Source: Rusavskia elegans
Lineage: Eukaryota > Ascomycota > Lecanoromycetes > Teloschistales > Teloschistaceae
Assembly (NCBI GenBank): GCA_011316305.1
Contig: SAUG01000045.1
Location: 62,001-126,000, forward strand
Direction: 5' to 3'
Length of the DNA: 64,000 bases
Made by a program: the position numbers and the translations under genes. Of the stretch, positions 1-8,719 are shown piece by piece; positions within the stretch are counted from its first letter, which is position 1, and each line of letters starts with the position of its first letter. Below the pieces are notes generated by a model. That model saw only the letters and a program-made list of their open reading frames with translations, had not been told where the DNA came from and searched no databases.

Positions 1-1
1 A

Positions 2-109
2 GTTCGGGAGTTTGATTATCTTGTGAGGATAATCGCTGAGGCGGTTGAGAAGGAGAAGTCCAGGGATAGCTTGTTGCTTGACTGGACCGCTGTGAAGCCT
101 TGGACGTAA
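2..109 (+). CDS. 3' end of a member of the local short-paralogue family (partial at window edge)
   Basis: The frame starting at base 2 is open to a TAA at 107-109 and gives about 35 residues. These contain an EFDYLVRIIAEAVE stretch and end in SLLLDWTAVKPWT. The first stretch matches the YxYLDKLIxEAV helix of the intact paralogues at 536 and 2146. The end matches the LLDWTFEKP reading that lies just beyond the stop of the paralogue at 3111. It is therefore the tail of a further member of this array, with its 5' part to the left of the window. Function unknown. The piece is short, so the assignment rests on family resemblance. Confidence 0.55.
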   Translation, partial: VREFDYLVRIIAEAVEKEKSRDSLLLDWTAVKPWT

Positions 110-535
110 GGATGGGTTATTCGTCAGAATATGTGGTGGGTACTTTGGTTGTGGGCAGGAATATGTTTAGTATAGGTCCTCCTTATCTTGTAGCAGGGTG
201 ATTGGGACTGGAGGCCGATAATGAGTCTGAAATAGCCTTCGGTAGGTAGTGAAGGTAGTAAAAATGGCAATGGATCAACTTACAATGCCTTTGTTCACAA
301 CAATGTAGAGCGCTCTGATACACTGGCAGTCCCGTGACCAGACATTGTTTCAGCCTTGCAAAACATAAATATGAGCTCTCGCCCTCCTTTTCCTTCGACC
401 CAAATTTCCCTAACTTGCTGATATATCCAGAACAATATTTCCTCGAACAACATTCTATCCGTACCGCTTACCAAGCATCATCATCTCTTGCGCAGCGCCA
501 TCTGTCCTCGACTTACAGCTCTTGAATCAGCAACC

Positions 536-1042
536 ATGGATCAAGCGACGAGAGAACGCGTGCGTAATCGCAAGCAAGAAGAACTCGAAGAAAAAATGTG
601 GATGGAGAAAACGAGCATTTCAGTCTGTCAGGCTCGCTATAAAAACTTTACCGCCTACTTCACTATGTTCATAAAGGACAAGCCACATCACATGAACCTG
701 GAAACCGGATTGCCCCAACTCATCTCCCTTATCATCAGCCGGTCCATGTTCGGCCCTGAGTCCGAGGATTACGCATACCTCGACAAGCTCATCGGGGAGG
801 CTGTCGAGAGCTTTAGGGTGAAACCCTTGAGTCAGTCCTTTCCAGAGACAAGGATGTCCCCCACAGATATGGCAGGGGACTTGGCACGCATCACGGCGGC
901 TTACGAACGGCTTTTGAGTCTTGGTATCGAGATTAAAGAAATGAAGGCGCTGGCCGCTAAGCTCGTGTGGGCGGCTAGGGAGACTCCAGGCGCAGGGACT
1001 TGCCTGATGCATTGGGTTTTCCAGCAACCTCACGAGGATTAG
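536..1042 (+). CDS. Hypothetical protein, short tandem-paralogue family (copy 1)
   Basis: Encodes 168 aa with no recognised domain. The ATG at 536 is the first in frame after a pyrimidine-rich leader. The N-terminus (about 25 residues) is charged and coiled-coil-like. The family core follows: a hydrophobic TAYFTMFIKDK strand, a LPQLISLIISRSMF helix, YAYLDKLIGEAVESF, then ERLLSLGIEIKEMKALAAKL, ending in a C-L-M-x-W-x-F motif. No signal peptide is visible, so it is probably cytoplasmic. The copy at 2146 shares the whole core. The upstream DNA is duplicated too: both genes carry TGATACACTGGC (316 here, 1905 there) followed by GCTCTCGCCC and a run of pyrimidines. I do not recognise the family and infer no function; it looks lineage-specific. 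Confidence 0.75.
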   Translation: MDQATRERVRNRKQEELEEKMWMEKTSISVCQARYKNFTAYFTMFIKDKPHHMNLETGLPQLISLIISRSMFGPESEDYAYLDKLIGEAVESFRVKPLSQSFPETRMSPTDMAGDLARITAAYERLLSLGIEIKEMKALAAKLVWAARETPGAGTCLMHWVFQQPHED

Positions 1043-1340
1043 CCAGAGTGTCTGTCGACTGAGAGGTGTGGTGCTCCTCATTTGGTGAGCAAGAGAAATA
1101 CAACCGCTCTGACTTCACACGTCATCGTCGATATTGACTTGGTGACCCCATTGCGACTTCATCGGAATAATGACTCCCTCAACGCCGCCAAATTCTCTAT
1201 ATATACCCACTGCATCTCTCCATCCCCCATCATTCTCCTCAAAACCTACAACCCTTCCAAAACGAATTCTAACAGCCCTCGAACACTACACAGCCCCGAA
1301 CTTGATCTCAACCATAGTCGATCACATAACACCAACAACC

Positions 1341-1682
1341 ATGCCCCGACGCCAACATCGCGCTCACCGAAACCCCGCCAACGACCCCTTCCTCATCGCC
1401 GCCTCAACACCCGGCCATCCTCTTTATGAAGTATGCCAGGACCAACGCATACGACCTCAAGATGCTGGTGAATTCCTACAGATGGAAAAAGATCGGTGCA
1501 ACGCCGGACGCGTGCCATATGAATACGACGACATTGTCGACCAGGTCATCGATGAAATCGAAGCAGGTATGTATGGGAATGTAATGCAAGGAGGACGCCA
1601 TAGTGGAGCCGGACGACTTGGAGGCCATGGTGGACAAGGTGGAATTGTAGGATGTCGGGCAGCAGCAGCATCAAATCACTAG
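1341..1682 (+). CDS. Small hypothetical protein, possible frameshift near its 3' end
   Basis: The ATG at 1341 opens a 113-residue frame. A TATATATA-type box lies about 135 bp upstream (1195-1205). The first 75 residues look like ordinary protein (basic start, then DPFLIAASTPGHPLYEVC and an acidic EYDDIVDQVIDEIEAG). The last third becomes Gly/Ala-rich and ends in CRAAAASNH. From about 1592 the +1 frame instead reads a well-composed acidic tail (EDAIVEPDDLEAMVDKVEL) ending in TAG at about 1651. A single-base indel in the GGAGG stretch near 1590-1595 would join the two, so the annotated C-terminus may be wrong or the gene broken. An intron is unlikely: the available GT..AG pair spans only 24 bp and does not restore the frame. 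Not a member of the flanking paralogue family. Function unknown. Confidence 0.5.
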   Translation: MPRRQHRAHRNPANDPFLIAASTPGHPLYEVCQDQRIRPQDAGEFLQMEKDRCNAGRVPYEYDDIVDQVIDEIEAGMYGNVMQGGRHSGAGRLGGHGGQGGIVGCRAAAASNH

Positions 1683-2145
1683 GAATGGGACATTTCCTTT
1701 GGGGGCATCCATGTTTTATTAGGCAATATCCAGGTACAATGGCAGTATTGAGGAGTCGAGACTTGTTACAGAGTCCATACTACTTATAAGCAACCCTCGC
1801 CTCTGCTCTTTGCGTTGAGTGAATCCTTGATGAAGTTAAGCCATGGATCGAGATCTTACATAACGAATCGATCGAAACTGACTTTACATCATTATATAAC
1901 CCTGTGATACACTGGCTGCCCCGCGAACGGAATTTAGTTTCTTTGTTCAAAGTATATAAAGGGAAGCTCTCGCCCTTCTTTTCGCTCGACCCAGCTCTCC
2001 CAATATCTATATCAGTGAACATCCCAGGGCCAGCACTTCTTCAAAGAAAATTTCCTTGTAGTGTCACCCAGTACCAGTAAGCACCATCTCCCGTGCGACA
2101 TCACCCGTCCCTGACTTACATTCTCAGTATTAGCAACTAGCAAAT

Positions 2146-2595
2146 ATGTCAACACCCGAGGCTTCTTCTTGGGTCAACATTGCGCCTTACCGAAAATTCA
2201 AAGTATCCTTCACCATGACCGTGAACGATAAGCTGCACTACATGGACTTCAGCAAAGGGATGCCTCAACTTACCAATCTTATTATAAGCCGTTCTACGTT
2301 CGATCCCTCCGACAAGCATTACCTATACCTCGACAAGCTTATCCAAGAAGCCGTCGATGGCTTCGTCGTGCTGCCATCAGGCTCACCATATCCACCTCCC
2401 CAAATGGCCAAACGTTATGTGGACAATGTTCATATGCCGGACGTGATGAAGGACATCACCTCAGTCTACGAACGGCTTGCGACGCTTGGTGTTGATGTCA
2501 AAGAGATCAAGGCGATGATAGCCAAACTCGTGGATGCGGTTCAGAATGTCCCGGATGCTGGGTCATGCTTGATGCTTTGGGAGTTTAAGTTCTAA
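2146..2595 (+). CDS. Hypothetical protein, short tandem-paralogue family (copy 2)
   Basis: Encodes 149 aa, the most compact intact member of the array. The ATG at 2146 lies about 186 bp downstream of a TATAAA box (1955-1960). Family landmarks are all present: VSFTMTVNDKLHYMDF, LPQL-like MPQLTNLIISRSTF, HYLYLDKLIQEAVDGF, ERLATLGVDVKEIKAMIAKL, and a C-terminal C-L-M-L-W-E-F motif. It lacks the charged N-terminal extension of copy 1. No signal peptide or membrane segment is seen. The leader and part of the promoter region are shared with copy 1, so the duplicated unit includes regulatory DNA and the two may be co-expressed. Function unknown. Confidence 0.75.
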   Translation: MSTPEASSWVNIAPYRKFKVSFTMTVNDKLHYMDFSKGMPQLTNLIISRSTFDPSDKHYLYLDKLIQEAVDGFVVLPSGSPYPPPQMAKRYVDNVHMPDVMKDITSVYERLATLGVDVKEIKAMIAKLVDAVQNVPDAGSCLMLWEFKF

Positions 2596-3110
2596 GAATT
2601 AGGTCGGAATGGTTGGCTGGGGAATGATTGTTGCTGAGTATGATGTATGGTACTGCCGACTCTTTCAGCAATTGCGATGCAGGGGTGACGCTCAGGTAAA
2701 CTCTCAGGGTGGAGGCCATTGGCATACCACTCGGAGTATAAGTCTGGGAGACTTTCAGGTCTAGACATGTACCGATGTATTAATTCGCACCACTCTGCAC
2801 TTCCCTGTATGACCTTGTGATGTTTCAGTGCTGTCCTTACATCAAGGCGTGGTCCGCGAGTCAAAAAACTTACAAGAATCGTGATACCAAGCACCAAGGA
2901 CCCTCCTGGCGGGCTTTGTGGGTGCCATCCTGCCTCCATTACCATAGGTGATTTGGTGTTACTGTCCGAAGCAACTGTAATGTCCGTAATCGCGATTTGT
3001 TTCATCCCAGAGCCAGAGCGATCTATAAGAAGCCCTGAGTCCTCTACTTCCAGAGATGAACTCAGGCACAGCTCCGAAAACTTAACCCAACAGCTCTCCA
3101 CATAACCTCC

Positions 3111-3602
3111 ATGGCTCTTTTCCCCAAATCCTTCCCTAAGTCCTTAAGCTTGCCCAGTCCAGTTTCACAAACCCGCCAGACGGTACGATACTTCCGAAAC
3201 CCAAGGCTCCACGTCGGGCTGCCCCAGACAAAAAAGGTTTCCCACGGGACCGCTCAAGCCAGACTCGTGGCATTCTTCACCATCGGTCGACCCGACAAGG
3301 AAGCCTTCGATGATGGACTCGACCAAATCATGGATCTGATGAAAGAACGATCCGTCATAGCAGCCAGAACATCCAAAGACCACGAGAAGGAGTACGAAAA
3401 GCTCCACAGGCTCGTCCGAGAAGCAGTGGCCGACTTCAGTGTCAGGATCGAATTGGGACTCTCGGCATGGATAGACTCCCAATATGCCTTGAAAATGGCT
3501 GTCTGGGCTCTTCAAGAGCTTCATAAGATCAATGCGGACTGCAAAGAGCTCAAAGATATCCTGAGCAAGGTTATCTTGGGTGCGAGAGACATGGAGGACT
3601 AA
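3111..3602 (+). CDS. Hypothetical protein, diverged paralogue with a stop before the conserved C-terminal motif (copy 3)
   Basis: The ATG at 3111 opens 163 aa ending in GARDMED and TAA (3600-3602). The middle and C-terminal parts match the family (YEKLHRLVREAVADF, LHKINADCKELKDILSKV). The N-terminal 45 residues are Ser/Pro/Arg-rich and could resemble a targeting leader. The frame stays open after the stop for 13 more codons (to TAA at 3642-3644) and reads DCPLLDWTFEKPC. This aligns with the intact C-L-x-x-W-x-F ends of copies 1 and 2 and with the left-edge copy. The protein is therefore probably truncated by a recent nonsense change at its last 14 codons. Stop read-through is an alternative that sequence alone cannot test. 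Confidence 0.65.
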   Translation: MALFPKSFPKSLSLPSPVSQTRQTVRYFRNPRLHVGLPQTKKVSHGTAQARLVAFFTIGRPDKEAFDDGLDQIMDLMKERSVIAARTSKDHEKEYEKLHRLVREAVADFSVRIELGLSAWIDSQYALKMAVWALQELHKINADCKELKDILSKVILGARDMED

Positions 3603-4218
3603 GACTGTCCCTTGTTGGATTGGACCTTTGAGAAACCGTGCTAAGGAGCTGCGGCACCATTATTATCAAGGAGCGGAATGTGGGTCGGAGGATCTGTCTG
3701 GAGAAGTCGGGACAAGTCTTCGCACTTTAAGGACGGTATTCTCGATGGGTTCTTAGGTCTTTAGGGAACACCTTGTGGTCAATATAGGCGCGAGTTAGAT
3801 AGACAAGTCTTGGAAAATCTGATCTAAGTTGGGCCTGGAAACAGCATTACATACAAACACAATGCCACCATGGGCTAATTACCATAGTATATGATCCAGG
3901 GGCTGGCTTTTTGATCCATATTCAAAAACGACATGATCTCTGAGTTGTTTCTTCATGATCGCCTGCAAATCGTGAGTGGGGATGGAGCAGAACACGTAGG
4001 GACTATGTAATCCTTGGTCATCTGAGCGTAGGTCAACTTTATTTCTGCTTGACCTTTTCTTCCATTCTGTGCCACCACCTTCCTTCGCTTTCACACTGTC
4101 AAAATTCCTCAACATTCTGCCATATCTTGCGCTGTGAAGTTCTTTCGAGTCAAAATGCCGGCACCTCTCCAGGCAAAAAGGACACCTCAACGCAAGCAGA
4201 TCCTCAACAGAGAATTGA

Positions 4219-4557
4219 TTGCCTATTCTCGACATGCATTGGACTGCAGCATCAACGCTACATAACAATCGAATCTGGCTTCTCTCTCTTATGCATACTC
4301 GTCAGCGCACGATCAACAGTCCTGCCCAGTCTCGTGGCAATGTCAAATCACCCGAGTACGGATACCTCCAAAAGAATGTGGAGGAAGTTGGAATGGGTTT
4401 AGTTCTTGAACCGCCGAAAGGACACATCATGCACCTCAGTCATTCAATCGATACCATGAACCCGGTAGAGTCCGCTTGAAAACGATTCTGTCGACTTGAG
4501 ATCGAAGCCCAGGAGCTTGGAGAGATGAAGAAGAGGCTTATGAGAGACGTCGACTGA
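4219..4557 (+). pseudogene. Degenerate copy 4 of the short-paralogue family
   Basis: One frame (4219-4479) contains LLSLMHTR and SPEYGYLQKNVEEVG, which match the LISLIISRS and SEDYAYLDKLIGEAV parts of copy 1. It ends in TGA. Immediately downstream, a second frame (about 4480-4557) reads RFCRLEIEAQELGEMKKRL, matching the family's LGIEIKEMKALAAKL helix, and then stops at TGA (4555-4557). The pieces lie in the right order and spacing but different frames, so I read this as a frameshifted family member rather than two genes. An unrecognised intron is possible but no good splice pair joins them. The stop occupies the same position as the late stop of copy 3, just before a GACTGT hexamer in both. 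Confidence 0.5.
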
Positions 4558-5195
4558 GACTGTTGCGGTCGCTGAGATGCGCGGACCCAAAGTGGCTTTC
4601 TTCTCCTCCATTTCTTCCCACGGCGGGATCTGATCTAGAGTGCTACATAGTTGTTTGGGCAGCATCCGTCCGATAAGCAATTTTACGGGGAATTTTGGAT
4701 TTCGCCCCGGTCATACAGGACCAACGCAGTCATTTACTAGGATCTCGAAAAGCTCTGTAAAGATTTCAACCAATGACTCGCCAGGGTACCTATGAGATTA
4801 AGGTTATTGTACACATTAAGGTCACAATTATATTATGAGCACAAATGATTCAACAAATCAATGAAATTGCAACCCCGTGCGTGCACTCTGGCCATTTCCA
4901 GCAGAATCAGTGTTTTTCTGCGGCTTCTAGCATAGTAGAGGAGGATTAGTATCATTGTTGTGTTTCTGTTTATAGGAGGCAGGATTTGGGAGAGTCCAAA
5001 AGCCCGGGCTGGTGTATGAACCATCCGGTCGAACTACAGAAGATCGGCTCAACAGTGGATCTTTGCCAAGCTTTTCGAACTTATGATAAATAGCAACAAC
5101 ATTACGAATTAGCGAATTTGTCAGTCCTTACACTAGTGACTTTTTGCAAGTAATCGAACCTCCATTCACTTCACAGTACTTTGGGTCTTCGTACC

Positions 5196-6201
5196 ATGGA
5201 GAGTGCTCAGAAAGAGTCAGACCAGGTCACGCTTCAAAAAGTCGTGAGCAATACAGACTTGACAGCACCGGAAATCGAACCTTTGTAAGCATAAGGGGCT
5301 CAATGATGGTCTCCGCAATAGTCTTCACTGCAGTTTGCACTGACTCATTCCTAGCTTCCCCTTCGACGATACCGTCACCATTCATGTCGGCCCAGACAAC
5401 GAACGCTTCAGCATCCACAAGCGGCTCGTCTGTCAATTCCCTTTCTTCGAGGCAGCCTTCAACGGAAATTTCAAAGAATCTGCAGCTGGGATCTTAAAAT
5501 TACCGGAACATGATCCAGCCATCTTTCGCTTCTTTGTCTATTGGCTATACACTGGCAAACTCGATGGTCATTATTACCCCTCAACTGCAAAACCTTCTCC
5601 CTCCGACATCCGAAAAGAATGCAAGCTTGAACAGCACGAAAAGCACCTCCCTCATCTCGCGGCCAAGTCGGACAAACGTCTCACCAGCGGACAGTATCAA
5701 CTCTACACACTCATCGTCTACAGAGATGCACCTTTCGACGTGATGATTGGCTTGTATCTTCTTGCAGAGTATCTACAAGTCCCTGTCCTGAGGGACGAGG
5801 TTGTCAACGTTTTGGTCGATGTTTACGCCTATTGCGGTGAGGAGTTTGATGGCGTCTCCACCTCTTTCTGGCGCTGGAGAAACTACAGCAGGCCTCACTG
5901 GGCACCAGATCCAGTCCCTGCAATCAATGCAGCATGGAAGTCCTCCAGACATTCCAAGCTTTGCCAGCTGCTGGTCACTCTCTTCTGCGACAATGTGATC
6001 TTGTGCGCGGAAGAGGTCCAAGAGAATGAACGACTCGATGCAGCGTTTCTAAGCGCCGCGTTCACCACGGCCCAGGAACGTTGGCTTCGTGGGTCTACAC
6101 GGACCAAGTGGTCCCAACCGGATTCGCTTTGCCCCTATCATATCCATGATAGCAACACCTGCAAAGTTCACAATGAGAAGATTGCAAAAGCAGAGAAGTA
6201 G
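5196..6201 (+). CDS. BTB/POZ domain protein (tandem copy 1)
   Basis: Two exons, 5196-5284 and 5355-6201, joined by a 70 bp intron (GTAAGC..CTAG, phase 2), giving 311 aa. The BTB fold follows the first 30 polar residues: DDTVTIHVGPDNERFSIHKR, then LVCQFPFFEAAF, LPEHDPAIFRFFVYWLYTGK and, after an insertion, LYLLAEYLQVPVLRDEVVNVL. These are the usual strand, dimer-interface and helix signatures of the fungal BTB proteins that act as protein-protein adaptors, often in Cul3-type ubiquitin ligases. No second domain (kelch, BACK, zinc finger) is evident, but the C-terminal part has conserved Trp/Cys/His residues. The neighbour at 6492 is a paralogue of identical length and intron placement. The specific partner is unknown. 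Confidence 0.88.
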
Positions 6202-6491
6202 CCGGGGAGAGTGTTTCGGAAGAATAGTCTCCTAGGTAGCCACATAGCTGTAGCAATGTAGCTCCCTGATCCAGAAACCTGGGCACCAGTCAAGACCAAA
6301 CTCAATGTGTTATAAGATTAGTAGTGATGCCAAGAGTCGACTTCCATTTCGCACGTCGCTAAAGCGCTTCACTTTTATAAGCGCGGGACGTGCTCCAGCG
6401 CGTATCGAACGCGTGTAAGTTCCATTATCAGTGGCTGCCACCTTTGGTACCTTAAGCAGAGACTGTGCGTCTACGAGTGTCGTTGTTGACT

Positions 6492-7489
6492 ATGGAGGGT
6501 CCTCAGAAGCGTCCGACTTCTCCAGAGCGGGAATTGGAAACGAATAAAAAGGAGAAGCTGCCGGACGTTGAGCCCTTGTAAGCATCCGCTACAGCATGTT
6601 GGATCCCCCAATGCTTCAGGCAGACTAACACGACGCAAGCTTCCCCTACGACCGGATCGTCAAACTACTTGTCGGCCCAGAATCCGAGTGCTTCGAAATA
6701 CATCGGAACCTTGTCAGCCAGTATCCATTCTTCAAAGCTGCGTACGAAGGCGCGTTCCAGGAGTCCGAAGGCGTTCTGAAGCTTCCGGAGCAAGATCCCA
6801 GAGTGGTTCGCTTCCTCATCTACTGGCTTTACTCTGGGAAGCTTAGTGGTTACTACTACCCTCACTCGATAACTCCTGCAACTTCCGACCTCAAGAACGA
6901 GGCAGAACCTGAGCTTGGGAAGGGAAAGCTTCCATCCCATAGGAGTGAAGTGGGTAACGAATACATTATTCAAGGTTCAGATGAAGATGAACTCGGTTTA
7001 ATGGCCTCCTATCGGGATACACCGTTTGATTCCCTGATTGATTTATACCTGCTGGCCGAATATCTCCAGATTCCCCGCTTGAAAGATGACATTGTCAATA
7101 CATTGGTTGATGTCTATGGCTACTGTAGTAACGATCGTGAAGGATGTATAACCACATTCTGGAGTTGGGGTGACGAAGACAGACCAGGTTGGGCTCCGAG
7201 TCCGATTCCTTCGATCAACAACGCTTGGAACGCTCTACCAAGAGATTCACATCTTTGCAGGCTTCTCATCACTCTATTCCTTGATAACGGGATGACCACG
7301 GATACACAAAACTATGAAGGTTTGGATCCAAGTTTCCTATGTACTGCCTTCTTTGATCTTCAGGAACGCTGGCAATCGAACGAAAGCACAACAAAATGGC
7401 GGAAGCCTGGCGTCCTTTGCGAATATCACCATCATGATGGTAATCCTTGCAATGCTCATAAAAAGTTAGCGAACGATAGTAAACGATGA
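6492..7489 (+). CDS. BTB/POZ domain protein (tandem copy 2)
   Basis: Two exons, 6492-6577 and 6640-7489, with a 62 bp intron (GTAAGC..CAAG, phase 2), giving 311 aa. It is a clear tandem paralogue of the gene at 5196. It has the same intron position after the DVEPF-type junction, the same BTB core (YDRIVKLLVGPESECFEIHR, LPEQDPRVVRFLIYWLYSGK, LYLLAEYLQIPRLKDDIVNTL) and the same C-terminal landmarks (TTFWSWGDEDRPGWAPSPIP, LCEYHHHDGNPC). The linker between the BTB core and the LYLLAEY helix is the most diverged part. No signal peptide or membrane span is present. It is probably a nuclear or cytoplasmic adaptor; the substrate cannot be told. The ATG at 6492 is the first in frame and is preceded by a stop. 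Confidence 0.88.
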
Positions 7490-8719
7490 TGTACTTGCAG
7501 CAGTACTCTACTCAATCAAGGTGTGCTATCGTCATACCGCCAACGTTGTATCTAGCTGACAATTGCGATTTCAGACACAGCGTTAGCACTGCCAACGGCG
7601 CTCCCATTGACCAGCCAATCCACGTCAGCTCCCGTTCAAGTCTGGCAAGACGAAGTGATCCCTCTTGGGGAGCCCTACGTCTTCATTAGTGAAGTCAACC
7701 CACCGACTGCCTCCTTCGAGGAAACGTCCGCGCCGAGTCATTGAGAACAAAGACGAGCAAAGCACCGGAAGCTGCAGTATCGGGTGAGACGAGCAGAAGG
7801 GGCATCCAGATATATGAACTGAACAGCTGTCCACTCTATGTCGCTGGGGAAATCGGTTGGCGCAGGCAGAACAGATGAATTATCCCACTTACATTCCGCT
7901 TGCGAGGCAATGCGGATCTGGCCAAATCTCACACATCGTGTGTGAAGGATACATCCACCATTCTCTTACCCGTTTTCCTCTCTAGACCAGGATCATCATA
8001 AGAAATTTCTTCGCTCATTGGACCGGGAGGCTCGTGCCAAGTGCATCAGGAAAGCCATAGCTGCCAAACGTCACGATCAGTAAGTCGGCATCCGCCCGCG
8101 TTGCGACGAAAGGAGATGGGCTGTCAGCTTTCAGAGCTGCCGGCTGTACACCGCGGACTAGCCGGTTCAGGTCTGTAAGACTGGTGGGAATCGAGGTCAG
8201 ACGGGATGGAAGCAATAGCGGTCTCGCTATCCGCCTTCTTGCTGCTTTTGCAACGTTACATATGTCGTGCTACTGTTTTATTTTATACTTGTAGATTTCA
8301 TCTCCTGTCCGTATATAAGCAGATGGAGGGTCTCCTCCCCGTATATAATAAGGTGATGGAGAGCGCTTACAACAGTGATTTTTGTGATTACTCGGGTTGA
8401 ATAGGATATGATGCACTGGCACAACAGCGAGAGGCACAAAAGGTTTGAATGACAATTAATTCATTCAGAAGTGTCTAGCAAGTAGAGAAAGGAATGTCAT
8501 CAAAGCCTCAATGGCCTTCTCCAAACCACCGTCGAGTTTTCAGAGATTCCATCCTTGCTCGCTTGCTTGCTTGCTATCTATCCTCAAGAAACCACAAGTC
8601 CATCATCTCGATCGCATAATTACAGTCTATTCATATCCGCCTTTTTCCACAAGAAAGCAAGCATTATCCACCACCTTTATGTCTCCCCTATCTCCGTAGT
8701 ACCGCTTCCTTCAAGCAAC
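7490..8719. other. Gap between the BTB pair and the Cys-rich gene; faint coding traces only
   Basis: No gene can be defended. Two fragments look compositionally protein-like: about 7565-7740 on + (VWQDEVIPLGEPYVFISEVN) and about 7985-8069 on +, after a TCTCTAG acceptor-like site (KFLRSLDREARAKCIRKAIA). They lie in different frames with no convincing joining introns, so they may be remnants of a decayed gene. Confidence 0.4.

Noticed and set aside
2592..3101. 169-codon minus frame between paralogue copies 2 and 3
   Set aside because: It ends inside the 3' end of copy 2 and covers the promoter of copy 3, with no family resemblance or introns. Likely chance.
7565..8069. Possible bZIP-like or hydrolase gene fragments
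   Set aside because: Basic and protein-like pieces are in different frames without workable splice sites. Recorded only as traces.
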